A stretch of DNA of 64,000 nucleotides from Motacilla alba alba (Eukaryota > Chordata > Aves > Passeriformes > Motacillidae): the NCBI RefSeq assembly GCF_015832195.1, contig NC_052017.1:66279801-66343800 (forward strand), given 5' to 3'. A program made the position numbers and the translations under genes. The notes beneath the pieces were generated by a model, which did no database searches, was not told the DNA's origin, and saw only the letters and a program-made list of their open reading frames with translations. Positions within the stretch are counted from its first letter, which is position 1. Every line of letters begins with the position of its first letter. This document shows, piece by piece, positions 34,921 to 48,897 of this stretch.

Positions 34921-37900
34921 AAATACTGCTAAGCTGATGAAGCTGATGGTGTCCTCCTCCACTGGGATCAGTTCAGAAGCAGCCCAACAACATCACAGGA
35001 TGGAAAAAAGCCTACATTAAGCTTGTATGAAGCAAGTATAAAAGTTTAATGAGTTGGAAAGTTTTTCTGGCTATGTATCTTCCCATGATACAATGGAGGG
35101 AGGATTTTTTTTTCTTTGTGGGAGTGGTGAGATATTTAAGTTCTATATACTCATTGTCACCCCATCAAGCTAATAATCAAATGTTTTCATTCAGCAAGAC
35201 AGCTTAAAAATATAAAATGCCAACAGTCCTTCTCTGGGGGCTTTTTGCCCCCTGGAAACTCTTCATTTTTAACAAAGAAGTCAAGTTTTAGAACAGTAAA
35301 ATTTGGAAAGGCAAGATTCAAGCTGCTGGTTCCCAGGATTACCCAGTCTGGATTGATATTGCGTTACAATGCATCAGATGAGCTTGTATTCAAAATACAG
35401 ACAGCATACACCAAAATGCAGTGCAACAGCAAAAAGCAGAAATCATTTCTCAAGCTGCTTTCCCGTTATTATTTTTTCCACATGAATACATTTGGGTCAG
35501 TCTGACCGGTGATGTGAAATCCAAAGCTAATTTCCGTCTGATGATGGACATAAGAATGTCCCAACTGTGCAAAGCTCTTGCAGGGAAAATCAGGCAGCTC
35601 ACAGCTGGGGCAGGTTGGAAGGTAGAAGCCCTGAGTGGTGTTGGGCCCCCATAACCTTTTCCCAGAGGGCTGGCTGGAACCTTAGGACCAAGCCAGGCAG
35701 AAACCATCTTTGTAAGGCATGAACTACAGCCTATATAATTCATCTTCATGGTCAGACTGTATTAGCCCAAACATTACTATTCTTTTGCTGGGGTAAGTCC
35801 TTGGAGGTTACAAATCCAGGCCTGCAAGTAGGAAAAGGAGATGTCAAACAGATTTTAGCCCATCATGAGCCAGAGGAACTGCCCACTCCACCATGCAGGT
35901 CTGCCCCCATCCTGGCTGGTGGCTGCTCCTTTTCTTGCAATGCAAAGGAAGGTGTGAGCTCTGGATATCGGACTCACCTCTGAGTTTTCACTAGAGCCCA
36001 TTTCTGAGCAGACTACCAGAGCATGCAGAAAGAGTTAACAGAGAAGCCTGCTAGTAGCTCTTTACATTCCCCTTAACAAATATTTTTAAATACTATACAA
36101 ACACAGCACTATTGTTGAGCAGTTAAAAAGGCAAGAATGGCAAAATTAGGGTTACTGTGGTTTTGAATTTTGTGTATTCTAATTCTAACCCAGTGTTGCA
36201 ATAGCCAATTTCAGCACAAAATGTCCCTGGTTTAAAAATAGCGTGCTGCTTACAATACTTGTTATTTTAAAAAACTGCACAGGAAAAAAGAAAAAATTAA
36301 TTGAGAAATTAACACATCTATTTTGGCAACTATACCATCCTACTTCCATTTGACTGTGTAGCACACACCTTGGACCAAAGGAAGCATAAGTCTAATGACA
36401 GCCATGGAAATAAATTCTCCTTCTGCACTGGAATTTTAAGCATTTCTTTTTGGATCTAAATAAAACCAGTATGCAGAAATAACAGGTCAAGAGCCTTTCC
36501 TGAGGAAACCAAATTTTCACTTAGAACAGCAGCACCAAGTATCATGATATCTGGTGATTTTCTCCAGTTCTCAGCTGCTGAGAAAAGTGTTAGGTCAAGT
36601 GCTCAGGTGAGAATTAAAATACTGGCTTAAGAAAGTTTCTAGTTCAAATTCTAATAAAACAAAGCCAAAAATACTAACCTAGAGCTCCAGAAGTAATTTT
36701 TAAAAAATAAATTTCCTATATAAATAATTATTATTTCCATAACAATGTGCCTTGGAGAGCACAGGGAAGGAGTGGGGTTGCAAATTAATAAGACGGGACT
36801 ATTTAGGACATTCTGCATCTGTCCTGACCCCAGCAAAGCTGAAACTACTGAAGAATCTTTTGCATATCAAGATCTTTAATGGTGACTTGGTTTTGCAGGG
36901 CCACATGCTCCAGGAAAAGCAGTCAGGACTCACAGCCTGCTTATGCAAAGTGAGTTTTGCATAAGTATTCCTGCATAAGATTTCAGTTTGAGAACAAATG
37001 TAAGTAGTTCCTATTTATTTCTCCTCAGCCTTTACACGTAACCCACTCCCAAATAAAATGAGAAAACATCTGAAAACTGGAATTGCTAACAGGAGATTCA
37101 CCACCACATCTACATAATCAGCATAAAGGCAATTCCTCTGTATTACATCACCAATTTCTGCTCTAAGTCAACAGCATTTATCACATCTGGAGCAATGAAG
37201 CAGTCTATTATGCCTCAAATGCTTTAAGCATTACTAGAGCTCCAACAGTCCCCTCTAATAAATGGACCATGTACATATGTGACTGATCTATCACTGTGAA
37301 CTTCCATTGGCATCACCAGAATTTCTTCAATACTGGCAGACAATAGCTTGCACAGAACAAAATCCATGTAAGCTTAAATTCTCCCTTCTTGATCTTGGTC
37401 CACCGTTGCTAGTTGCTTCTTTTGAAGCAAAAGAGAGTAAGAATGTGGGGGTTTGTACACCCAACCTGAGGGATGTCCAGCTTTAGAGAAAAACTCAGTC
37501 TTTATTTGGGTCTTACAATTTGCCTTCTGTTTCACAGCGGATCTACATGGATGGAGTCTGCGGCACATTCTTTTTACTCTGAAGAGATGCCCACCATGTG
37601 CCTGAAGGCTTCTTTCTGTTTTCCAAATCCATCAGGTCAATCTAAAAAAAGATACCAAGTCTCCCAAACAGTCCCACATCTCTGACAGAAGATCACAACT
37701 GCAGAAGCATTGTTTGAAGCTGACATTTCTTCCTAAAATAAGCAGCGTTTCCTAAACACTGTTTTAAAAACTGCAGAGTACAACCCAAAGAGCACAATGA
37801 ACCAGTTTAATATCTTCAAATAGGAAGGAGAGAAGACTAAGAGGCTTTACAGGTACTTTCTGCTGTTTAACAAGGAAACAGAAGTTACATTGCTCTAGGT

Positions 37901-40900
37901 GGACGTGCAGGTTCAAGAGCAGGTCAGCAGCAAAAACAGATGTCTCCAGAAAATAGTGAGGATGCCTCAGAAAGGGATCACTGCTGCCTCTTTTTCACAG
38001 TTTCATGTATACAGTGTGTGCCACTGTCACTTGGGCACCAAGATAAAGAGGTTAAGTGGTCCATCCCACTGCAGTGACATCCTAAATCCAGCTTACAGAC
38101 AGGACTGATCAGTTTCTCTTTACTGTAAAGACCCAAAAGGAATCAAAACTTTCCCCTTTTCAAAACTATGATTTATTAAAAATCCATTTCACAGGTGGTA
38201 AGTAGGACAGTTCTTTAAAAGACAAGAAACTCAGATGAGACATTAAAATACAAGGTCTGAAAGCAAACCCCTCTCTGCCCAACATGCACAAGAGGTGGGG
38301 AGACGATTTCTTCCCACCTTGGTCTCAGCCCAGCAACTTCAACTACCTTCTGCAATCACAGCAATGCTACATAGCCTCCCGGAATCTCCTAAAAAATGAT
38401 GTTTCCTTCTTTTACCCCAGTCATGATGAGGGATTCATCACCTACATCAAGTCCATTGCCCATTGCTCCTGCTGCTGCTCTTCTACATGCCAGATCTTCC
38501 CAAATTCCCCCCTCCCCCTTCACCCATTTCTGAAAAGCAGAATGAGCAAAAACAACTAATTCCAAAAAGAAGCAGTTCCTCTGCTTCTCAGACACCTCCC
38601 CTGGATTTTCAGTACAGTATCCCAAACAAACTGACCAAGGTTTGCTCTCATGAATAAGAGCACGTAAAAGTTTGCCGGACCTCTCTGATGAACTTGTCCT
38701 ACATGCACAGGGATAAAAGACAGTTTTTAAACATAAAAAAAAGTCAAGATACCAACGGTTCAGAGTGGCATTGCAGCATTTGCTGATCCCTCTGGGTCCA
38801 GCTGAGGTGGGTTAGACACAACAACCAGCTGTGCAACCATAAATGTAATGCAGTTTTAAGTTAATGCCCAGACACCTTTACAATAATATGAGGATTCAAG
38901 GCCAACAACCTCCAAAAGGATGCTTTCTTCAAAACAGCTCTAATATCACATCTGGGCCGACAAAATATAAAGTGGAATTATTCCACTGGCTTTGGTGGAG
39001 TGATGCCAGTTTACGGCCGATGAAGATCTGGCTTTATGCTCAATAGATGTGTGTGCCAGAAAATAATGACTCAGAAAATAACCCATCATTAATCCAATCC
39101 CAATATAATTATGGAGATTAAATTTAAACAATAGCAAATCTCTCTCTAAACACAACACTCTACACAAGAGCTTCAAAGGAGGAGGGGTTTTTACTTTTGG
39201 ATGAAATATGCAATTGAGCTCTTCTTTGTTTCTTTGTGCTGGGAATCAAGCTGGAATCGGCTTGTAAAATCAGATTAAAATAGTTGCACAACAGCTTCCT
39301 TTCAGGATTCTTGAACCAAAGGCAGTCTAAAAATCAAAATAATGCCCTAATCAAATACATAATACCCATGGGACATCAGAAAGTACTAAAAAGGCATTTT
39401 CACATTTTCACAAAGATGCCTACTGTATGGCCAGTAAAGCTTTTCCACTCTGCAATGGGAAGAGGCAGCAGTGGGGACCAGCCTTGCTCTAGCACATGAT
39501 GGGAAAAGCCAAAGCAAAGCTGAGGAAAAGGAGAGCCCTTGGCAAAGTCTTGGGGGGCAGCTAAGCAAGGAGGCTGGCTGCAGGCCACCAGCACCCCTGC
39601 CACCAACACTCACTTCTGGCCTTCCTGGGCTGTCCCCCTTGAAATAACAGAGATCACTTTGCAACTGCTTCCACAGCTACCTCCTTCATTCCTTCCCCAC
39701 AGCTTCCCAACACAAATGTTAACAAAGCTGGTGTTTTCTTTCCATATGCTGGCACATATGGCAGGTCCCTGCACAGCAAACAGTGTTGTATCTTAGGAAA
39801 ACAAAACATCTTTTCGCTTAAGAGATGCCAAACTGCTTTATCAAAGGCACTACTGTTTGCATTTTTGCGGCAATATTAATGCAGTTCCCACTGAGAAGCT
39901 GATAAAGACTCTGACTGAAAAAACACCCCTCTGGAAGAAGTGATCTGAAGCTATTTCTGTATTGCGTTTCCAAATAATTTGTGATTAAAATAATATTATG
40001 CTTTTCAAAAAGCATTTCTATTTCACAGCCAGGCTTCATGCATGCACAGCCAGCTTGCAGGCGGGGAGAAGCCGATGCTGCCAGCCCATCGGCACAGAGA
40101 CATGATCAGAAGTGCTCTGCAGCTGTGCACATGGTGGGAAGAGAATTCTCCTACTGCTCCTGCTTGCTTCCTTGGCTTAGCATTGGCTCCTGTGTCCATA
40201 CCCACACAGTAACTGCCTGGGACACTCAGAGCCACCCGTGGAAATCTTCTCGCAGCGTTTCCCACCCTCCAGGTTCGCCACAGGTCACGCTGCATTTCCT
40301 GCTGGCACGGCCACTGGCACCCAGCTCCCTGGAAGCACAGCTGCCCTGGGTGCATTGACTGGGTCTGGAAATATTTTCAGAATTTTTTTAATGGCATAGT
40401 CATCTCACACCATCCCTCAAAATTATCTGTCCTTCTGCAGGAATTTCAAGCAGGACAGACCAATTCACTTGCAAGTTTGAGCTAAATTTCAAAATACAGG
40501 TTGTGCAAAGTGGGGAAGTTTTTTTAATTTATGGACATTACCCTCTCTCCTTTTCTTGCAGATGAGGTTTTATGTTTATTGGCATGACTGTGAATCGACT
40601 AGCCTCAAGTAGGAAAGCAGGCAACAGATGAATGTTTGCAATTTAAGTTGCAAGCTTTCATTTTGTTGAGAACTCATCTCTTGGCATCACAGGCCAGTTT
40701 CAGCTTTTCATTTAATAGCCCAGCTGAGAAAGATATCTCCAGAGCACAATGCAATCAATCCCCATAAAAATACTGTCCAGAGCACTTAGAGTTTTATAAA
40801 TTTTTGGAAAAATTTAATCCAGCACACAAGACTCAGACACACAGAATTCAGCCCTGCTCCAGAAGTTTATGGGCTGTCCTGGAGACTACACCGCTGTTGT

Positions 40901-42587
40901 AAGGGCATGGCCATTGGTGACATGACTTGCAACTCCAGCTGATACCACAAAATGCTGTTGCCTCACTTATTGTTCAGTATTTAGTATTTTTCACAGGGCT
41001 CTAATTTCAAATGACTGAATTTAGCAGCATCCAAAAGACCACCAAAGAGCATAGGCTTTGGGGAACGGGCAGGGCACTCTGTGAGACAGCATGAAGGACA
41101 TCAGACTTGGCATGAGCCAGAGAACAGAAGATAAAAGAAAGGAGGAAGCACTGCCCCTAAGAAGGGCAGAAAGTGACCGCAGGGATAAATAGAGTAAAAT
41201 CATGGTCTGGAGACCCCACAAATTCCCAACCTTTAACACGACTACAAAGCAAACACTCTTTGTGACAGTCAAGGTAAGAAGATGCTACAGCTCTGAAGAC
41301 TGAGGAAAGCGAATACATGAAGTGCCTGAAGAAACAATGAAGTGTTTTAAAGACTATTACTCCTGGCCATGTATATTTGTCCAAGGAACAGCACGTTTGT
41401 AAGTGAACCTCCCTTCAGTGCCTCCATTCACTATGTGCTGGCTTGGCACACTGATCCAGAGGAAGGGGTTCCAACATATCACTGGTATGGGAGATTCTCA
41501 ACCACCACTGGGGTTGAACACCACCACAGTGTTAGGACAAGTCCCTGCGCCAACTGGAAGAAACAGCACCTTGGAAGACATTGATCTACACAGAAATACC
41601 AGAGCACCTTTGCTAAACCCACCATTTCTCTTGCCACCCTTTTTATTTATCACTCCTTCCTCCCTGTCCTTCTGTCCTGGTCACCCTGACAGGTTCCCTG
41701 AAGGTTCAGACAAGACTCTCTCAGGCTTAGGAAGCTGGCAAAGAGAGAGGATGGGCAAAGAAGGACAGAGGAAGGCAAAGGAAACTCTCACCACTTCCAC
41801 AACCTTCTCCAGCAAAGGCAGGAGGGCCATGAAGCCGCTCACGGTGCAACCCTAACACATCTGGGAAGTGCTCAAGAGCAGCAACCATGAAAACTGAAAA
41901 AAACCCCCAGAAATCCCAGAATATTTTACAGCCCTTACAGCAATGTGAAGTAAGTGTTCCTCCTTCTGAGGCAACAACATCTTGCAAAGCACTCTCCCCA
42001 CACTACCCCTGTGTCATGATTTGCCCCCACCATGCACGCAGCCAGAGAGAACCGAAGGGAACTCTTGGCATGCCTTGCTCATAAAAACCGAGATCTCCTG
42101 CCCTACCATGCCACTGAACTCCCATTTTTTAATCTATCTACTGGCCATGCGAGCAGGGTGCAATTTGGGAAGTGACTTTTTTATCCCTGAAACCTCATCT
42201 GCTGTCAACCAACATAATGATGCTGCAGAGAGCCAAGCAGCCGTCAGACGTTTAAAAATTTGCAGCCACTGTGGGCGGTTGGAGCAGAGGTCAAAAAATG
42301 GTCATTAATAGTTTTACCTAACCTGCAGTTTTCAGCTGCTCAAAACACAGCCTTAAAAAGAAAAGAAAATGACATCACACAGCTTTAACAATCTGCTTAG
42401 GAGTAAGGAATTTCACTCTTTAAGAAAAGAAATTAAGAAAAAAAAAAAAGCCTTGACAAAAATGCCTGGTTTAACTAACAGCTTTGGTCTAAGCCTTCCT
42501 TTTTCATTATTTTTTATATTCCCATATCCCACAGTGACCAGAAGCATACTTGGAATGTCTCTGTCCATCTGATAAAGCCATCAGTGG

Positions 42588-42660
42588 CGGCAGCCCGCGC
42601 CGGGCCTGCGGGGGACACAGCTCCTATTCCCAGCTGCAGAGCGCAGTACCCAGCCCGGGT
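42588..42660. other. Small CpG-dense patch in BMP6 intron 1
   Basis: About seven CpG in 73 bp (GGCGGCAGCCCGCGCCGGGC and following) inside otherwise CpG-poor intron. No TATA/initiator combination or exon was recognised. Confidence 0.6.
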
Positions 42661-43575
42661 GAAAGCCAGGGAGATGCAATGCTTTGGGAATGATGGGAGA
42701 CTCCCAGTCAGGGTAGGATATCCTAGGGGAAAAGTAAGACTTGAGGAAAAGCACCATTAAAAGAACTATTAAAAGGGGATTTGTGGAATAATCCTTAGTT
42801 CCACATAGTTGGCCTGACTTACATACAGTAGCATAACTGGGTAATTCACCTGAAAAACATCCAGCAGGAAAAGGGACAGACTCTGCCAAGTACTACTTTT
42901 TTTTTTGTCTCCCCTTTCTCCCCCCTCCGCCTTCACTGTCACCAAATACTCAAAGCAATCCTTGGGCCCTAGGCATTTAAAAATCAAAAGTTTTCTACAA
43001 ATGTTCTTAAAGTAATAGCATATAAATTGACTCTGAGGTCTCAGGTTAACAAAGAGGAAATTAATAAACTTCACTGGTTAAAAAACAACCTGGTATGTTG
43101 GTATTTCTAGCTTTCAGTTTATCTTGCCCTTTTTTTGTAAGTTATCAGGCTCCTTGGAGACAGAATTTAAAATGACAAAAAAAAGAGAATGTGTTAAAAT
43201 TTTCAGCAGAGCTGCTTGCCCACAAATTAATTTTTAGACATTTGGCTTCTGCATCTTCACTCCTTGCAATCATGTCCTGGCTGTTTGGCTATTCCAGCAT
43301 TTCTCTGCCCCACCCAATCCAGCCTTGTCATCACTGATTTTATTTTTCCGCTCTTCTCTCTTAGTAATGCCCTCCTCTCTTGCCTTGACTGGTCGCATGC
43401 CATCCTTGGAAAAAAACATCAAAACTCTTTCAAATTTGAGTATACATAAATATATAGAGAGAAATCAATTCAAATAAATGCCTAAAACAAATTTCTTCTC
43501 AAAATACATTTTTTTATCTTTAGTTGTGCCTGAAGTGTTTTTAGTGTTGTCAACAACTAAATTACCCAGACACAG

Positions 43576-43637
43576 ATTTTAGTTTATGACTCAGTTTATG
43601 ATTTAGTTTGTGACTATTTATTTTAGTTTATGACTTT
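43576..43637. repeat. Imperfect tandem repeat of TTTAGTTTATGACT-like units
   Basis: About four diverged copies of a 13-16 bp unit. The first copy includes an AP-1-like TGACTCA. The array lies in BMP6 intron 1. Confidence 0.75.
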
Positions 43638-46600
43638 AGGCACATTGGTTAAAAAAATTACTTTTTTTTTCCTTAAGTCCTTTAAAGAATTTTTTTTTAA
43701 GTTACAGCAGGAGGGTAATGCTAAGTATCTGACAGTATTAACAAGACTCCATGGAGACAGCTGCCATACCTACTCAGTTTTTATTTGTGTTTTAATAAGA
43801 AAACCATCAACCATAAGAAAGTTTGGATCAGGTTAGCACATCAAAGCACACTTTTTACAAACATATAGACAGTGGGGAGAGTTGAAAAGCACCAGACTTT
43901 TTTAATGCAAATTTACGGAACCTTTTTCACTCCTGCACACTAAGCCACCCTAACAAGTGGGGTTGTGGCTTCAGCAAGTGAATCTTTTTATGACTATTCT
44001 CTCATAGACATATAAAACTTTTATAATGTTTGCATGCAGAGAAAAAGGCAATTAATTATATGGCATGTCCTAGCGAAGAACTTCCTCCAGTCAAAATAGG
44101 AGAACAGGAACCTCAGTGTTACATAATTGATGTTATTAGCTGCAGCTGCTATCATACTTGGAGAAATCTCCAACTCAGGAACAGCAGTGATGAAGTGCTC
44201 CAAGATGAGTAATAATATGCTTGATATTAAGGGAGGGGGATAAAAAGGATTCTAAAAAATGTGCTCTCTGGTACATTAACAGTCTCAGATAATTGCCAGG
44301 CAGAAAACACTGTGAGATACCAAAAGAAAAAGACACCACATTTAAAGTGTTGTCTCCATGAAACTGAAATTGAGGAGGGGAGAAGTGGGTAGAGAGGAAA
44401 CCCTGTATATTTGCCTAACCTATACGAGTCCTAATGCTCACACGTGTGTTGTAACAAGATTGGGGACTTTGAAAGCTCTAATCAGTAGGTGCATGAGCAA
44501 ATATTTATTCTAATCCATTCCAGCTCTCTGTGGTTTGTAAATTCCCTAAGAAAAAAAAATTGCAGAACAAACCAGTCTAGACCACAGAATTTGGCTACTG
44601 TATGCTAGTTAGAAAATTACAGGAAATATACCAACTCAAAAGGGATTATTTGGGTGGATTTTTTGTTTGTTTTCTGAAGACCTGTGACTACCTGATATGT
44701 GTGCACTTGTTCGGGCAGCTGAGGAGAATTCTTTTGAGCATTATTTCAAGCATAATCACTGCAATATTGAATTCCACATGCTAGATGTCTTGGTGCGGTG
44801 TTGATGTATATAACCTTCCAGATTCTTTCTGACCCACACTTTTCATCTGAAGACATTATAAAATAACCAAAAAAAACCCCCTCCCTAACCTCAACAATAT
44901 CACCTTTGTATTTCAAGATCCTGAAGAGCTTGTAGCAACATTATTTTTCACCCTGGTACTCAAATGCATGGAAAGAATCACTCGATATCTTTCCATCAGA
45001 GGAAAATCTGAGACGGAAAACATTTTATATAGAAGGTTTATCTCACTGGGGATAGCATCCATTCAAAGTATTAGAAGGTCTTTCCAACCAGTATTAGAAA
45101 ACCTTTTCTATGGGATGAAAAGAAAAATTTTTGCCTTTACCATGTGGAAAATATCAATAGTTTGAGCAACTCCACGTTATGCTGAGCCAGAAAGGGGCTG
45201 GGTGAAACATAGCTCTCAGCTTCTACTGTAGGCACTGAGATAAGGCTGGGGACCTAAAAAATCCTGGCAAAGATAATATATTTTCTAATAAGTATTTTCA
45301 TAAGAAATTATTTTCTCATATTTATGCTTTTAATATTTTGGAATCTGATTTTTTTTTTCTTCTAGGGAAAACAAAAAAAAAGCACAATAAGTTTTTTCAG
45401 TGGGAAGAAATGTTTTTCAAAGAGAAGATTTTATTCTCTATACAAAAAAACCTTGATACTCAACAACAGCAAAAATCATTCAAACCTAACCTACCATTCA
45501 ACTATTTTAGCCCCATATGTTTAGCTCAATTTTATGAAAAGTTTCTTTCCTCTGCCACTGCCTTTCTGCTCTTTCTTCAGCAGAGCAGCAGCAACTGGGA
45601 TGGCTGTTTGTCATACGACCAACCCAAGTTGCATCTCACCCAAAATGGCTCAGAGCATGGGCAGTGGCCTGATAACTAACCTTGAGATAAGGTTATTACC
45701 CCCTGTGGTTTGCTACACTCAAATGTGTGCTTTGGCTCAGTGTGTCACAGACCAGTCCTGTTTGGGTATCGTGGGATTACAAAGCACAAACACCAAGATC
45801 TTTAGTCAGGTATCTGAAGCAGTAGGACTATTTAATATTTTTAAAAGGAGTCAACTGTACTCTGCACACAGAAGAAAGTGTGATTGAAAGGCTTTGAAGA
45901 GACAGTCAAGTGTGAATTTTGCTTTCAGAATGGATCGAAGGGAGAAATATTATCTAGTCTATCCATAAATAAATGCAAGTTTAGCTGGATTTGCTAAGGT
46001 TTTCAGTTTTGGTTACATTGCTAACAGCAAAATGTGCACTGATAAACTTTCCCAACTAGTACACATATAAGTGTGGAATCAAATACATGTCGATCTGCTT
46101 TGAATAAAAAATAAAAAAGTTTTGTTGTTTTAAAATAAAGAGAAACATGAATGCAATAGTTCAATGCCTTAACACTTACAACCTGCTGTTAGATACGAAT
46201 AGTCAATGCTCAAATTAACATTCTCAGCTCCATACTCATGATGTCCTCCATGCAGTTGAGGCTAAAGCTGCATTTCTGTACAGCTCAGGTAAAGCTGTGG
46301 GATGCATTTTCACTATAAGCTTCTTCAAAGACTTGCATTTCTTCTATATGCAGTTTTAATGTTTTATTTTCTGACATGGAATGGTTTTCTTCTTAAAACT
46401 GAAAGTTTCTGAAAGGCTGTACACTCCTAAATAACCAGCTCGGGCTGAATCAAAAGTCTTTTGGACCGATATGTCATATTCAGAATACAACAAATGCTCC
46501 TTCTATCCCTACCTTTCATTCCTTGTCCAAGGAGATACAACTTACAAGTTCAAATATTACAAGTTCATGCATTAAGCAACAGCAAGAAACTGCCCCTCAG

Positions 46601-47478
46601 AACCTCTTTCAAATGCAGCCACATTTGCTAGGAAAGTTATGGTCTTGCTTGAATTCCACATAACTGGAAAACAGAGCTTCAACGGGGAATGTTACTGAAT
46701 GAGGAGCAAATATTTCTTATTTATATTCCAATTTGAAACACTTTACAAACTTTATGGCTACCATCACAGCTCAGATGCCTTACAGGAAAGCATTAAATGA
46801 CGAATGTCATAGGAACACACCCAGGGGTCTTGGGATCCTGGAGTTATCATAGATCTAGAAATGGAGCTTCCATTTCCAAAACCTCAACACTTCCAAATTG
46901 ATGCCCTTTAATGTCAGACTGGAACAAAAACATCCCAAAGTGAACCAAAACCACTGAAATCATATTTCACTGAAGCAAAAGGTTTCATGCTAACAGTACA
47001 TAAAAACTCCCAGCTTGTAAGAAAACACAAATCACTAGATGGAAATATACAAATGGACTAATTTCACCTCAATAGAGGGCAGAGCAAGCTAAGAGAAAGA
47101 GGTCAAGAAACTTGACCCAGTTTCATCAGAAGTTGCTGCTTTATAGGTAGAATCCAAAAGTACACTTAAGCCATTCCTGGTAATTCACAAAGAACTCAGC
47201 TGAGCTGAAACAATTATCAGAAACACAGATGGCCTTGGCCCTTCTGGTTTGAGCGCGAAGGCTCAACCAAAACCATGCCTGACACTCCTGAGTTATTTGA
47301 AGCACTGCAATCAAAACTGTGCCCAATTGAAAGCTCTTTAGGACAAGTTATTTAAGTGATGGAATAGCCACATCTTTCACAAAACTAGAAGGGGTAGGTA
47401 GAGACTCATGAAAACCCCTTTCCATTCTTAAGCCGTTGTTAAGAGTCTTGTGAAAACCCCTTCCCAACTGCACTTTGC

Positions 47479-47499
47479 TTTTTTTTTTTTTTTTTTTTT
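47479..47499. repeat. Poly-T (T21) tract
   Basis: Twenty-one T followed by GC and seven more T. Next to it (47520-47541) is a small duplication of GACCTTGGAAA. On the minus strand this is an A21 tract, but no retroposed sequence was recognised beside it. Confidence 0.85.
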
Positions 47500-48865
47500 G
47501 CTTTTTTTCCTCCAATAAAGACCTTGGAAAGACCTTGGAAAACCAGAATGTAAATTATTTTGCAGCTTCCCTTACAATGCTCTTCTTTCTACAAGATGAA
47601 ATATTTTTCTGGCACCCACAGCAAATCTATATTTTTAATACCAGTAGCATGATGGAGAAGCAAGGCAATTTAATGGTGGAAAATATTCTACTTGATTTTC
47701 CTCATTTCCCAATAAAATTGGCTGAACTTTATTTGGCTGTTCACCTCCACCAACTCAAGACTAACATCTGCTTTTTGGTCTATGTAGGTAATAGAAAGTT
47801 TCCATATATTTCGAGTTCATTTTGCATTCCTATAGATAGCAGAAAACTGTAACAAAAGTTTGCATTTGCAGAAAATAGCATCCACATCACAACGTACAGG
47901 GGCAGACATTCAAAAAGACTAGAAAATACATGATCAAATACTGCATAATCTACTTTGCTCAACAGCTATTTTACCTGCTAAAAATCTACTCTCCACTGCT
48001 CATTTAGTGTACATGCAGGCACTAGCTAAACTTTTATCAAGGTTACAAATGTTACAGTGTAAAATATGTGTTTTCAGGCCATTTCCTAATTTCTCCTGTA
48101 GATGTAACTGTGTTTTATAGATAGGAAAGGGCTCTGGGGCAGATGGTATCATCAAGCACCAGTGTAGGTGCATTAATAAAGGAATGAAACTCTCCCTCTC
48201 CTTTGATCAGCATATGTAATAGCATAATCACAGATGAGCTGCAGCTCTCATGTTTCTTTCTCCTGCCCACTGGCTGCACCTTTGCTATGACTCATGAAAC
48301 ATTGTCGGCATGTGGGTTTTCCACCCTCCAACCGAGTTGCTTCCTTCCAAGTGTGCAATCCCTTGCTCTCTCACGAACACTTACGAAACCAGCAGTAGTG
48401 GGACGGGGTAAAAATGCTTGCCTTCATTTGGGTGATGAGAGACTGGCAGTAGATAAGTCTACACAGATGTTCAAATTCACTATTTTCCAGTCTGCAAAGT
48501 TTGCATCCACATCATGAAGGCCTCAGGAGCTCCATACCACCAGTTATCATCTAGGGAGGGCCATGGTCTTGTATCAACACAAAGCGCTACATTAGCTCCA
48601 GCAACAGACACTTGCCTACATCAGGAAGAGAACCTCTGTGGCACATACACCCCATCCACTTCTCTTGCCTCTCAAATAACAGGTCAAGACAATTGTTAGA
48701 AAACTAAATTCACGTCAAGTTAAGTCTTCCCTTCGTTCTGGCTGCATGGACCAGGATGCCTGCATACTGCATTGTCAGAGACCACTGGTGAGACACTGGG
48801 AGGAGAGCATATGTGCTTCTCTCTCAAGCACCTGAAAAGTGAGAGAGGGAAACAAGTTGCTGGTT

Positions 48866-48897
48866 CCCCCAGCACATTCACACCCCCAGCACATTCA
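48866..48897. repeat. Direct repeat, 15-mer twice, period 17
   Basis: CCCCCAGCACATTCA occurs at 48866-48880 and 48883-48897. It is a short local duplication. Confidence 0.9.

Noticed and set aside
41403..41855. 150-codon + strand ORF
   Set aside because: Antisense in BMP6 intron 1; no similarity or gene structure.
47479..47509. T21 tract as the tail of a processed pseudogene
   Set aside because: No gene-like sequence or target-site duplication was found on either side, so it is treated as simple sequence.
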